The notes under the pieces were generated by a model that saw only the letters and a program-made list of their open reading frames with translations, was not told the DNA's origin and did not search any database. Source: Sphingomonas sp. JUb134 (GTDB lineage Bacteria > Pseudomonadota > Alphaproteobacteria > Sphingomonadales > Sphingomonadaceae). Taken from it: 64,000 nucleotides of DNA. Position 1 is the first letter of the stretch. Each line of letters starts with the position of its first letter. The DNA is taken from NCBI RefSeq assembly GCF_004341505.2, contig NZ_SLYP02000001.1, forward strand, positions 3,372,295 to 3,436,294. Reading direction: 5' to 3'. The position numbers and the translations under genes are program-made. Positions 16,913 through 25,228 of the stretch are shown in pieces.

Positions 16913-18664
16913 TTGACGATGAACACCGATATGGAAGCAACGGCACCGGGTGGCACACCCACGACCGATACGCTGCCGCGCCGTTTTGCCGACTTCGATA
17001 CGCTGGGTGAGGCGCTGGATTACGCAGCCTCCGGCGTCCGGGGGCTGAACTTCCATGATGCGCGCGGTACGCTGATCCGTGCCTACCCCTATTCCGAGCT
17101 GCGCCAAGACGCGCTGGCCCAGGCACGCCGCCTGATCGCCGCCGGCGTTTGCCCAGAGGACCGCATCGCCCTTGTGGCCGAGACCGGCGCCGAGTTTGCG
17201 AGCCTGTTCTTCGGCGTGGTCTATGCAGGCGCCTGGCCGGTTCCGCTGCCGCTGCCCACCTCCTTCGGTGGCCGCGAGGCCTACGTCGAGCAGTTGCGCG
17301 TCCAGCTTTCGAGCTGCGACCCCAAGATGCTGATCTTCCCGCCCGAGCTCGCGCAGATGGCCGGTGAAGCGGCGCGCATCGCCGGCGTCGAAGGGATCGA
17401 CTGGTCCGAGTTCGCGACCCGCGAGGCGCCCGAAGCCGAGCTGCCGACCGCCAAGGGCGACGACATCGCCTATCTGCAATATTCGAGCGGCTCGACGCGC
17501 TTCCCGCATGGCGTCGCCATCACGCACCATGCGCTGCTCAACAACCTGGCCGCGCACAGCCACGGCATGAAGCTGGTCGGCACCGACCGCTGTGTCTCCT
17601 GGCTGCCCTGGTACCACGACATGGGCCTTGTCGGCTGCTTCCTGTCGCCGGTCGCGAACCAGGTGTCGACCGACTATCTCAAGACCGAGGATTTCGCGCG
17701 GCGCCCGCTCGCCTGGCTCGACCTCATCAGCCGCAACACCGGCACCACCCTCTCCTACTCGCCGACCTTCGGCTACGACATCTGCGCGCGCCGCATGTCG
17801 TCGCAGACCAAGGCGTCGGACCGCTTCGATCTGTCGCGCTGGCGCGTGGCAGGCAATGGTGCCGACATGATCCGCCCGGACGTGATGCAGAGCTTCGTCG
17901 ATGCGTTCGGCGACGCAGGCTTCCAGGCCTCCGCCTTCCTGCCCAGCTACGGCCTTGCGGAGGCGACGCTGGCGGTCTCGATCATGCCGCCGGGCGAAGG
18001 CATCCAGGTCGAGCTGGTCGAGGAGACCGAGCTCTCGGGCGGGGACCGCCACGGTGATCGCCCGCAGCGATTCCGCGCGATCGTCAACTGCGGCAAGCCG
18101 GTGCGCGACATGACTGTCGAGATCCGCGAGGAGGACGGCACCCCGCTGCCCGAGCGCGCGATCGGCAAGGTCTGGTGCAAGGGCCCGTCGGTCATGGTCG
18201 GCTACTTCCGGGACGAGGCCGCGACCGAGGCGTGCATGGCCGATGGTTGGCTCGACACCGGCGACATGGGCTACATGTCGGACGGCTATGTCTACATCGT
18301 GGGCCGGGCCAAGGACATGATCATCGTCAACGGCCGCAACCACTGGCCGCAGGACATCGAATGGGCGGTCGAGCAGCTGCCCGGCTTCAAGGCCGGCGAC
18401 ATCGCCGCTTTTGCGATCACCACTCCCGGAGGCGAGGAGACGCCCGCGGTGCTGGTGCAGTGTCGCGCGTCGGACGATGCCGAGCGCCAGCGCCTGCGGG
18501 AAGAGATCCGCGAGCGCGTCCGCGCCGTCACCGGCATGAACTGCGTGATCGAACTGGTGCCGCCGCGCACGCTGCCGCGCACCAGCTCGGGCAAGCTCAG
18601 CCGCGCAAAGGCCCGTAACCTGTACCTGAACGGCGAGATCAAGCCCTACGACATCGCCGCCTGA
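16913..18664 (+). CDS. Fatty acyl-AMP ligase (FadD32-like adenylating enzyme)
   Basis: The 583-residue protein belongs to the ANL superfamily and should activate a fatty acid as acyl-AMP for transfer to an acyl carrier protein. FAAL-type signatures are VPLPLPTSFGG, CVSWLPWYHDMGLVG, LPSYGLAEATLAV, WLDTGDMGY and IVGRAKDMIIVNGRNHWPQDIE, with the C-terminal lysine in SSGKLSR (about K561). The phosphate-binding motif reads SSGSTRFPHG (about 191-200), where the usual form is TSGSTGxPKG. Start: TTG at 16913 with GGAGG 7 bp upstream, or ATG at 16919. No partner ACP or polyketide gene is nearby. Confidence 0.92.
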   Translation: MTMNTDMEATAPGGTPTTDTLPRRFADFDTLGEALDYAASGVRGLNFHDARGTLIRAYPYSELRQDALAQARRLIAAGVCPEDRIALVAETGAEFASLFFGVVYAGAWPVPLPLPTSFGGREAYVEQLRVQLSSCDPKMLIFPPELAQMAGEAARIAGVEGIDWSEFATREAPEAELPTAKGDDIAYLQYSSGSTRFPHGVAITHHALLNNLAAHSHGMKLVGTDRCVSWLPWYHDMGLVGCFLSPVANQVSTDYLKTEDFARRPLAWLDLISRNTGTTLSYSPTFGYDICARRMSSQTKASDRFDLSRWRVAGNGADMIRPDVMQSFVDAFGDAGFQASAFLPSYGLAEATLAVSIMPPGEGIQVELVEETELSGGDRHGDRPQRFRAIVNCGKPVRDMTVEIREEDGTPLPERAIGKVWCKGPSVMVGYFRDEAATEACMADGWLDTGDMGYMSDGYVYIVGRAKDMIIVNGRNHWPQDIEWAVEQLPGFKAGDIAAFAITTPGGEETPAVLVQCRASDDAERQRLREEIRERVRAVTGMNCVIELVPPRTLPRTSSGKLSRAKARNLYLNGEIKPYDIAA

Positions 18665-18771
18665 GTTCCCGGCTGCCCCTCGCGGGAGCCGGCGCCCGGT
18701 GCATCCCGCTCGTTTTTGCATGCCGAGGGCCCTTGCCCCCGGCGGAAACGGCGGATACAGGGCGGGGCAAT

Positions 18772-18847
18772 AGGAGTGTAGCTCAGTTGGTAGAGCATCG
18801 GTCTCCAAAACCGAGGGCCGTGGGTTCGAGTCCCTCCACTCCTGCCA
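18772..18847 (+). tRNA. tRNA-Trp (CCA)
   Basis: A full 76-base cloverleaf: acceptor AGGAGTG pairs with CACTCCT, the D-arm is GCTCAGTTGGTAGAGC, the anticodon loop reads CTCCAAA with anticodon CCA at 18805-18807, and the T-arm contains GGTTCGAGTCC. The CCA end is encoded. It is upstream of secE-nusG, as in many proteobacteria. Confidence 0.98.
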
Positions 18848-19074
18848 GCACCTGCCGTCGCCTCGCCTGAGGCGGCGGCAAGGTCTCCCTTCAGCAGCAT
18901 GATGCGACCACGCTCGCCCGACCACCGCTGCTTTGCCGCCTCAGGCGGGCGCACTATCCCTCGACCGCTTGCCTGCCCTTTGCGGGCCGCCTAGGAAACC
19001 CGCGCCTGGCGCGACCGCGACGGGTTTCCGGCACGCCTTCCGGCATGTCGCCTGCCTTTTTCCAGGACCTGTCG

Positions 19075-19653
19075 ATGTTTCGCGCGCTCTACGACTGGAC
19101 GCTTCGCCTCGCCAACCATCGCCACGCCGTTCGCAGCCTGGCGGTGGTGTCGTTTTGCGAAAGCTCCTTCTTCCCCATCCCGCCCGACGTGGTGCTCGTT
19201 CCGGTGGTGCTGCAGCATCGCGAGCGCGCCTATCGGATCGCCGCGATCTGCACGATCGCGTCCGTGCTCGGCGGTGCGTTTGGCTATGCGATCGGCTATT
19301 TCCTGTGGGACAGCCTGGGCCAGTGGCTGATCCACCTCTACGGGCTTGAGGACAAGGCACACGAGTTCCAGGCCTGGTACGCGCAGTGGGGCGCGGCGAT
19401 CATCCTGATCAAGGGCCTCACCCCGATCCCGTTCAAGCTGGTGACGATCGCCAGCGGCCTGGCCAAGTTCAACTTCGCTGCCTTCATGGCCGCGGCGCTG
19501 GTCACCCGCGCCTTCCGCTTCTTCCTGATCGCCTTCCTGCTCAAGCGCTACGGCGCTCCCGTGCAGGCGTTCATCGAACGTCGTCTGAACCTGATCGGCA
19601 TCGCCGTGCTGGTGGCACTGGTCGGCGGTTTCCTCGCGGTGGGGCTCCTCTGA
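19075..19653 (+). CDS. YqaA/DedA family membrane protein
   Basis: The 192-residue protein is a SNARE-associated/DedA-like inner-membrane protein of the YqaA type. It begins FRALYDWTLRLANHRHA, then has the PIPPDVVLVP re-entrant motif, the GGAFGYAIGYFLW glycine-rich helix, the second re-entrant segment IKGLTPIPFKLVTIASGL and a final hydrophobic helix (GIAVLVALVGGFLAVGLL). DedA relatives flip phospholipids or isoprenoid carriers; the YqaA branch is not assigned. I start at 19075 (MFRALYDW), with AGGA upstream. It lies between tRNA-Trp and secE. Confidence 0.9.
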   Translation: MFRALYDWTLRLANHRHAVRSLAVVSFCESSFFPIPPDVVLVPVVLQHRERAYRIAAICTIASVLGGAFGYAIGYFLWDSLGQWLIHLYGLEDKAHEFQAWYAQWGAAIILIKGLTPIPFKLVTIASGLAKFNFAAFMAAALVTRAFRFFLIAFLLKRYGAPVQAFIERRLNLIGIAVLVALVGGFLAVGLL

Positions 19654-19694
19654 CAGCAGGGAAGAGGCCCCTGCGGGCCCTTCCCATCCATCGC

Positions 19695-19723
19695 TTGCAC
19701 CGTGCAGGCTTCGTCGCTAGATA
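19695..19723 (+). promoter_or_regulatory. Candidate sigma-70 promoter for secE-nusG
   Basis: TTGCAC (19695-19700), a 17-bp spacer and TAGATA (19718-19723) fit a housekeeping promoter, 110 bp upstream of the secE start. Inferred from sequence only. Confidence 0.55.
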
Positions 19724-19833
19724 CCAGACCCAATCCGACAGCGTGGATGGCCTGCGCCGGTTCCTTCGGAAAGGAACCGGGCAGCGGACCCTTGCCCCGC
19801 GGTTGGTGACGCACAAGACTTTCAGGTGAAACA

Positions 19834-20031
19834 GTGGCGAAGACATCTCCGGCAGAGTTCATCCGCCAGGTCCAGACCGAGACCAAGAAGGTCACGTGGC
19901 CGACGCGCCGCGAAACGGTCATGACGGCGGTCATGGTGGTCATCATGGCAACGCTGCTGGGCGTCTTCTTCTTCGCGGTGGACTCGGCGTTCGACGCGAT
20001 CGTGAAGATGCTGCTGAGCCTGGCCGCCTAA
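19834..20031 (+). CDS. secE: Preprotein translocase subunit SecE
   Basis: The 65-residue protein is the short, single-helix form of SecE that clamps SecY in the Sec channel. It has the conserved amphipathic segment FIRQVQTETKKVTWPTRRET (about residues 9-28) and one transmembrane helix (about 31-60). The start is a GTG with AGGTGA just upstream. nusG begins 11 bp after the stop, forming the classic secE-nusG pair. Confidence 0.97.
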   Translation: MAKTSPAEFIRQVQTETKKVTWPTRRETVMTAVMVVIMATLLGVFFFAVDSAFDAIVKMLLSLAA

Positions 20032-20041
20032 AGGATACTGC

Positions 20042-20578
20042 ATGTCGCGCTGGTACATCATCCACGCCTATTCGGGTTTCGAGAACAAGGTTCGCGACCA
20101 GATCCTGGCCGACGCCACCCGCCTCGGGCTCGACCGGCTGGTCGAATCGGTCGAGGTGCCGGTGGAGACCGTGACGGAGGTTCGTCGCGGCAAGAAGGTG
20201 CAGTCGGAGCGCAAGTTCTTTCCGGGCTATGTCCTCGCCAAGCTCGACATGAACGACGACGTCTATCACCTGGTGAAGAACACGCCCAAGGTGACGGGCT
20301 TCCTGGGTTCGTCGGGCAAGCCGCAGCCGATCAGCGAGGCCGAGGCCGCGCGCATCCTGAACACCAAGCAGGAAGCCGCCGCTGCTCCCAAGCAGAAGAT
20401 CAAGGTCGATTTCGAGATCGGCGATTCGGTGAAGGTGCTCGACGGCCCATTCGCCAGCTTCAACGGGCTGGTCGAGGAACTCGACTTCGACAAGTCGAAG
20501 GTCAAGGTGTCGGTGTCGATCTTCGGTCGCGCCACGCCTGTGGAACTGGACTTCGAGCAGGTCGAGCGCAGCAAGTAA
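20042..20578 (+). CDS. nusG: Transcription termination/antitermination protein NusG
   Basis: A 178-residue NusG with both domains: the N-terminal domain that binds RNA polymerase (WYIIHAYSGFENKVRDQIL, VQSERKFFPGYVLAKLDMND, VTGFLG) and the C-terminal KOW domain (IGDSVKVLDGPFASFNGLVEELD), which contacts Rho or ribosomal protein S10. Length and start are normal. A perfect terminator hairpin follows 45 bp after the stop; the rplK gene that usually comes next is more than 4 kb away because of inserted genes. Confidence 0.98.
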   Translation: MSRWYIIHAYSGFENKVRDQILADATRLGLDRLVESVEVPVETVTEVRRGKKVQSERKFFPGYVLAKLDMNDDVYHLVKNTPKVTGFLGSSGKPQPISEAEAARILNTKQEAAAAPKQKIKVDFEIGDSVKVLDGPFASFNGLVEELDFDKSKVKVSVSIFGRATPVELDFEQVERSK

Positions 20579-20623
20579 GCTTCGCACGATCGCACTACGC
20601 GGTCGCGTCCTCACCGTACGAAC

Positions 20624-20660
20624 AAGAAAGGCCGGAGCTTCATGCTCCGGCCTTTCTTTT
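20624..20660. terminator. Bidirectional intrinsic terminator after nusG
   Basis: A perfect 15-bp stem (AAGAAAGGCCGGAGC with its complement) and a 5-base loop, followed by TT and preceded by A's, so it can stop transcription from nusG and from the convergent nucleotidyltransferase operon. Confidence 0.93.
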
Positions 20661-20692
20661 GCGTCACCAGCCTGCGCTCAACGGACCTGCGC

Positions 20693-21406
20693 CTACGCGA
20701 CGCTGGTGGCCGCGAGCCACGCCTCCGCCTTGTCGAGCGCCCACTGGTCGTCGACGTCGATCCAGTCGAGATCGCTGCAATCGGTCACCCGTGCCTCGCC
20801 GTCGCGGGCAAGGGCGCGCATCCCTTCCGTCAGCGAGGGCGCCGCGAGCGTCCGTAGCGAGGCGAACAGCCCCGCCCCCACCGCAAACACGCCCGTGTCG
20901 AAGCAGTCGTAGGGATGCAGCCCCTTGCCGATCGCGACGATGTGCTCGCCCGCCGTGTGCACGCGCGTCACGTCGTCCAGGTCGATCCAGTCGCTGTCGA
21001 GCCGCCGGTCGATCCCCAAGCGAGCGCCGGTGGTCGCCTCGCCCGTCTCCGCCATCCGTCGATAGAGCGCCGGGTCGACAAGATGATCGCACATGGCGAG
21101 CAAGGCCGGCGCGCCGGCAACATGCCGCTCTGCCGCCAACACGGACACGCCATTCGGCTGACGATAATCCTCGACCCGCACCGTCTCGACGGCGAGCGGC
21201 CAAGCCCGCCCGCCGAGATGAGATTCGATCTGCTCGGCACCATAGCCGAGCACGACCACGACGCGCGCCATGCCTGCCTCCGCCAGCCCCGCAATCGCGT
21301 GATCCACCAGGGGGCGGCCCCCGACGGTACACAAGGGCTTGAACGGCGCTGCGGAACGCAGCCGGCTTCCTTCACCGGCTGCCAGCAGGATGGCGGTATC
21401 GATCAC
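20693..21406 (-). CDS. Sugar-phosphate nucleotidyltransferase, likely inositol-1-phosphate cytidylyltransferase type
   Basis: A 237-residue NTP-transferase fold protein: the N-terminal nucleotide loop LLAAGEGSRLRSAAPFKPLC (compare GxGxRLxxxxPKPL), VVVVLGYGAEQI, the metal-binding LAMCDHLVDP and FDTGVFAVG. In gene order it directly follows inositol-3-phosphate synthase, with 1 bp between the genes. A role in activating inositol-1-phosphate (or a phospho-alcohol) with CTP is therefore likely. Similar folds act on mannose- or choline-phosphate, so the substrate is inferred from neighbours. It is the last gene of a three-gene minus-strand cassette. Confidence 0.78.
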   Translation of the reverse strand: MIDTAILLAAGEGSRLRSAAPFKPLCTVGGRPLVDHAIAGLAEAGMARVVVVLGYGAEQIESHLGGRAWPLAVETVRVEDYRQPNGVSVLAAERHVAGAPALLAMCDHLVDPALYRRMAETGEATTGARLGIDRRLDSDWIDLDDVTRVHTAGEHIVAIGKGLHPYDCFDTGVFAVGAGLFASLRTLAAPSLTEGMRALARDGEARVTDCSDLDWIDVDDQWALDKAEAWLAATSVA

Positions 21407-21407
21407 C

Positions 21408-22499
21408 TCAATGGGCCGCGACGAACGCTTCCACCGCCTGCTGGGCGAGGTCGTCGGTCATCTGCGTGCGCGGATGCTTGCAGAAATAGGCGGAGGCGCC
21501 GTCGATCGGACCGGCGAGGCCGCGGTCCTTCGCCAGCTTGGCGCAGCGGATCATGTCGATCGCGACGCCGGCGCTGTTCGGGCTGTCCTCGACCGAAAGA
21601 CGCAGTTCGAGGTTCATCGGCACGCCGCCGAACATCGAGCCTTCCATGCGCAGGAAGCAGATCTTGTTGTCGTTCTGCCACGGCACATAGTCGGACGGGC
21701 CGATGTGGACGTTGTCCTCCTCGAGCCGCTCGGCTGCGACCGACTGCACTGCCTCGGTCTTGGAGATCTTCTTGGACTCCAGGCGGCGATGATTCGACAT
21801 GTTGAGGAAGTCGGTGTTGCCGCCGGTGTTGAGCTGGTAGGTCCGCTCCAGCTTCACGCCGCGCTTGGCGAACAGGTCGGTGAGCACGCGGTGCACGATG
21901 GTCGCGCCGAGCTGCGCCTTGATGTCGTCGCCGACGATCGGCACTCCCGCATCCTCGAACCGCTTCGCCCATTCCGGGTTGCTGGCGATGAAGACCGGGA
22001 TGTTGTTCACGAATGCGACGCCCGCTTCGATCGCGCATTCCGCGTAGAATTCGGTCGCAGCCTGCGACCCCACCGGCAGATAGTTCATCAGCACGTCGGT
22101 GTTGGTCGCGCGGAGCGCTGCGACGACCTCTTCCTTCGTCGGCTCCTTCGCGTCGGCGAGGAGGAAGGTGCGGTCGTCCTTGTACTCGGACATGTGCTCG
22201 GCGACGCCGTCCAGCACCTTGCCCATCTGAACGATCGCGCCGGTCGGCTCGACTTCGGCACAGAAGATGGCGGTGCAGTTCGGCTTGGCGAAGATCGCTT
22301 CCGCCACATCCTTGCCGACCTTGCGCTGGTCGACGTCCCAGGCGGCCACGACCTTGATGTCGCTCGGCCGGTAGCCGCCAAGGTCCCAATGCATCAGGCC
22401 CGTCCGCTCGTTGGCGCCGTCGCGATAGTGGGAAAGTCCCTGAACGAGGGAGCTGGCGCAGTTACCGACGCCGACGACTGCGATGTTGATGCTCGGCAT
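21408..22499 (-). CDS. ino1: Inositol-3-phosphate synthase
   Basis: The 363-residue enzyme converts glucose-6-phosphate to myo-inositol phosphate using bound NAD. It has the dinucleotide motif VVGVGNCASSL at residues 8-18 and the bacterial/archaeal-type MIPS motifs NYLPVGSQAATEFYAECA, VPIVGDDIKAQLGATIVHR, LNTGGNTDFLNM and the catalytic-loop region KISKTEAV. The ATG at 22499 touches the stop of the upstream phosphatidyltransferase gene (TAATG-type junction on the minus strand). Flanking genes indicate the product goes into an inositol-containing lipid or solute. Confidence 0.95.
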   Translation of the reverse strand: MPSINIAVVGVGNCASSLVQGLSHYRDGANERTGLMHWDLGGYRPSDIKVVAAWDVDQRKVGKDVAEAIFAKPNCTAIFCAEVEPTGAIVQMGKVLDGVAEHMSEYKDDRTFLLADAKEPTKEEVVAALRATNTDVLMNYLPVGSQAATEFYAECAIEAGVAFVNNIPVFIASNPEWAKRFEDAGVPIVGDDIKAQLGATIVHRVLTDLFAKRGVKLERTYQLNTGGNTDFLNMSNHRRLESKKISKTEAVQSVAAERLEEDNVHIGPSDYVPWQNDNKICFLRMEGSMFGGVPMNLELRLSVEDSPNSAGVAIDMIRCAKLAKDRGLAGPIDGASAYFCKHPRTQMTDDLAQQAVEAFVAAH

Positions 22500-23431
22500 T
22501 ACTTCTTCACGTCCTTCGACTGGATGATTGGAATAGAGGAAAAGGCGCGCTCCACCGGAGACGCGCTGCGGGCTAGTCGGGCCTCGACGCTGCGATGCCA
22601 GATCAACCCGATAATCAGAACAAGGGTGAGCGGTCCGATCTCGAACCACCAGAACAGCCGCGGATCGCCCGCCAGACACGCGACGAAGATCGCTCCGATC
22701 CGCGTGTTGGCAGTCAGCAACCGCATCAACCGCATCGGCTTGGCCGCCTGCTGGCCATAGACAGCCGCAAGCCGCGCGGCGTCGCTCCTGTTGCGGAGGG
22801 CGTCGTCAAACGGACGGGCGAACCGATCGACCGTCCCGGCAATGCGGTCGTAGAACCGGACAAGCGGGTTGCGACTGGGTTGCGGGGGCGCCGAGGCCAA
22901 TCCTTTGCACCGGCGGTGGAAGCGCGCGCGCTCGCCTTCGTAGAGGTTGGATTGCAGCGCGTGCGCGACACCTGCTGCAATGGCCAACAACCAGCCTTCG
23001 AGCGTGCCGATCGACGAGGCGAGAACCAGGTAGATCAGAATGAAGACGCCATGATCGCACAGGCCGTCGAGTGCCCGGCCCAGCGGGCTAGCCGTGCCGG
23101 TGGCCCTCGCGATCATGCCGTCGAGTCCGTCCGCGATCAGCCAAGTGACCGACAGCACCGATCCCGCCACGACGAACGGCCAATGTTCCCAGCGGCCGAA
23201 GGCAAGAGCGGCCAAGACGCCGAGCGTCAGCCCCCCGACCGACACGGCGTTCGCCGAGATTCCCCGTGCGATGAACCAGGGCAGCAGCATCCGCCCCGCC
23301 GGGTGTATGACCCACAGGTTGGTAGGATCCTCGATCCGGCGATCGCGTGACTGGTCCGGTGGAGGGGGGGTCATCGAAATGTCACGTACAGGTGCATCGG
23401 CCTTTCCAGCAAGCAGTTTGCGACGAGGCAT
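22499..23431 (-). CDS. CDP-alcohol phosphatidyltransferase family protein
   Basis: An integral membrane enzyme of about 310 residues. The family motif DGxxARx8GxxxDxxxD is complete: DGMIARATGTASPLG, then RALDGLCD, at about residues 104-126. Several transmembrane helices are visible (VGGLTLGVLAALAF; FVVAGSVLSVTWLIA; GVFILIYLVLAS; a C-terminal pair). Such enzymes join a CDP-activated alcohol or lipid to a second alcohol. With ino1 and a cytidylyltransferase next door, phosphatidylinositol-like or inositol-phosphoceramide synthesis is plausible. Starts at 23431 or 23374 cannot be separated: neither has a clear ribosome-binding site. Confidence 0.85.
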   Translation of the reverse strand: MPRRKLLAGKADAPVRDISMTPPPPDQSRDRRIEDPTNLWVIHPAGRMLLPWFIARGISANAVSVGGLTLGVLAALAFGRWEHWPFVVAGSVLSVTWLIADGLDGMIARATGTASPLGRALDGLCDHGVFILIYLVLASSIGTLEGWLLAIAAGVAHALQSNLYEGERARFHRRCKGLASAPPQPSRNPLVRFYDRIAGTVDRFARPFDDALRNRSDAARLAAVYGQQAAKPMRLMRLLTANTRIGAIFVACLAGDPRLFWWFEIGPLTLVLIIGLIWHRSVEARLARSASPVERAFSSIPIIQSKDVKK

Positions 23432-23612
23432 CAAGCACTCAAGCCTTGAAGTGGGCGCGGCCACGCAGCTGGGCATGAATACTGGAGGGTTTTGCAGGCC
23501 GCTTTCGACATCGCTGCCGGATCCGCACCATTCGCATGCGAGACTCTGCGGGAGATTGGTCTAAAGGGCTCCCTCTCCGGTCGCGACGGTCGCGACCCAA
23601 GACGGACTAGAC

Positions 23613-23948
23613 ATGGCAGGGTACAAGACTCCCAATTTCTCCGAACGTGCAGCCGCATCGCGTGCCGCCAAGCAGACGGCGCTCGAAAAGCTCCGCAACA
23701 AGCCCGCCGCGGATCCGGCGACCATCGCGGCGCGCGAGGCGACCCAGGCAGCCCGCAAGGCTGCCGCGGCCGAGCGTCGTGCCGAGCGCCTGAAGGCCGC
23801 CGAGGCCGAGAGGGCAGCCAAGCTGGCCGAGGCGGAGGCAGCCCGTGCCGCCCAGGCACCTGCTGCGCCCAAGCCCCAGAAGACGGCGGAAGAGCTGAAA
23901 GCCGCTCGCGACGCCCGCTACGCTGCGCGCAAAGCCCGCAAACGGTGA
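23613..23948 (+). CDS. DUF6481 family protein
   Basis: A 111-residue, very Ala/Lys/Arg/Glu-rich protein that is almost certainly one long helix or coiled coil. It begins YKTPNFSERAAASRAAKQ and ends in a basic segment (YAARKARKR), the pattern of the DUF6481 family of Alphaproteobacteria. Function is unknown; the high charge suggests binding to nucleic acid or another helix. The next gene's GTG overlaps its stop (GTGA), so translation is coupled to the spermidine synthase-like gene. Confidence 0.85.
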   Translation: MAGYKTPNFSERAAASRAAKQTALEKLRNKPAADPATIAAREATQAARKAAAAERRAERLKAAEAERAAKLAEAEAARAAQAPAAPKPQKTAEELKAARDARYAARKARKR

Positions 23949-24622
23949 CTCCGCGCGAGCTGATCGGAGTCGCCGAGGTCCCGGGAGGGCCGCCGCTGCG
24001 GCTAGTCCGCCGCGGCAGCGACTTCATGATCCTGCTCGAACGCAATGAGTTGATGAGCAGCCGCATGCGCGGATCCGAGGTGGCGCTGGGCACGATGACC
24101 TGCGATCGACTCGGGACGCGCCCGGCACCGCGGCTGCTGATCGGCGGCTATGGCATGGGCTTCACGCTGCGTGCAGTGCTCGGCCTGGTGGGTCCCGAGG
24201 CCCAAGTGACCGTTGCCGAACTGGTGCCCGGCATCATCGAATGGGCGCGCGGCCCGATGGCGGAACTCGCCCAGGGATGTCTGGACGATCCGCGCGTCAC
24301 CATCCGGATAGGCGACGTAGGCTCGGCAATCGGCGAGGCTGCAGCAGGCCCCGAGCGCTATGACGCGATCCTGCTGGACGTCGACAATGGTCCGGACGGT
24401 CTTACCCGGCAAGAGAATGACGGCCTGTACACGGCGCGCGGGCTGGCGCGGGCGCGGGCAGCGCTACGACCGGGCGGCATCCTCGCCGTGTGGTCGGCCG
24501 CGCCCGATCCGGCATTCGCACGGCGACTTGCCCAGGCGGGCTTTGCCGTCGACGAGGTCCGCGTCCGCGCCCGGGAGAATGGCAAGGGACCGATGCACGT
24601 CATCTGGTTCGCACGGGTCTGA
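23945..24622 (+). CDS. Spermidine synthase-like methyltransferase-fold protein
   Basis: The 225-residue protein has a Rossmann fold of the spermidine synthase/SpeE-like type: LLIGGYGMGFTLRAVL forms the nucleotide loop, VTVAELVPGIIEWAR carries the acidic residue after strand 2, and YDAILLDVDNGPDGL the motif after strand 4. It lacks an obvious polyamine-site signature, so the substrate is unknown. The GTG start at 23945 overlaps the DUF6481 stop. The larger open frame upstream is not coding in this frame. Confidence 0.82.
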   Translation: MTPRELIGVAEVPGGPPLRLVRRGSDFMILLERNELMSSRMRGSEVALGTMTCDRLGTRPAPRLLIGGYGMGFTLRAVLGLVGPEAQVTVAELVPGIIEWARGPMAELAQGCLDDPRVTIRIGDVGSAIGEAAAGPERYDAILLDVDNGPDGLTRQENDGLYTARGLARARAALRPGGILAVWSAAPDPAFARRLAQAGFAVDEVRVRARENGKGPMHVIWFARV

Positions 24623-24639
24623 GGCTCCGGCACGGCCAA

Positions 24640-24668
24640 TTGCCTTTCGCCCCGGCTTCGGCTATGCG
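24640..24668 (+). promoter_or_regulatory. Candidate promoter for rplK-rplA
   Basis: TTGCCT (24640-24645), 17 bp, TATGCG (24663-24668), about 125 bp upstream of rplK. The element resembles the one proposed before rplJ. Inferred. Confidence 0.4.
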
Positions 24669-24792
24669 CGCGCCTTCCAACGTCATGCGTGGAAAACTTG
24701 CGGGAGGCGTCTGTCCATCGGACGGCCGATCGAACCGCTAAACTTGAAACGGGCGAGGTCGCCAGACCCTGCCCCGCTACAGAGTGAGAAAC

Positions 24793-25224
24793 ATGGCAAA
24801 GAAGATCACCGGCTATATCAAGCTGCAGGTTGCAGCTGGTGCCGCCAACCCGTCGCCGCCGATCGGCCCGGCGCTGGGTCAGCGCGGCGTGAACATCATG
24901 GAATTCTGCAAGGCGTTCAACGCGCAGACCGGCGACGTAGAGAAGGGTACCCCCCTCCCCACCGTCATCACCGTCTATGCCGACCGCTCCTTCTCGTTCG
25001 AGACTAAAACGCCGCCGGCGACCTACCTTCTCAAGAAGGCAGCGAACCTGAAGTCGGGCTCCAAGGAGCCGGGCAAGGTGACCGCGGGTTCGATCAAGCG
25101 TTCGCAGGTGGCCGACATCGCCACCGCGAAGATGAAGGACCTGAACGCCAACGACATCGAGGCAGCGACCAAGATCATCGAAGGCTCCGCCCGCGCGATG
25201 GGCCTCGAAGTGGTGGAGGGCTGA
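24793..25224 (+). CDS. rplK: 50S ribosomal protein L11
   Basis: The 143-residue protein binds the GTPase-associated region of 23S rRNA. Characteristic motifs are [20 protein letters not shown] (residues about 12-31), [25 protein letters not shown] and the C-terminal rRNA-binding domain ending [12 protein letters not shown] use the ATG at 24793 (MAKKITGY) rather than the one 9 bp upstream. rplA follows after 4 bp. It is separated from nusG by the inositol cassette and two other genes. Confidence 0.98.
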   Translation: MAKKITGYIKLQVAAGAANPSPPIGPALGQRGVNIMEFCKAFNAQTGDVEKGTPLPTVITVYADRSFSFETKTPPATYLLKKAANLKSGSKEPGKVTAGSIKRSQVADIATAKMKDLNANDIEAATKIIEGSARAMGLEVVEG

Positions 25225-25228
25225 GATC

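Noticed and set aside
16766..18925. A 719-codon minus-strand frame antisense to the fatty acyl-AMP ligase
   Set aside because: Runs through a tRNA gene and has no recognisable domain.
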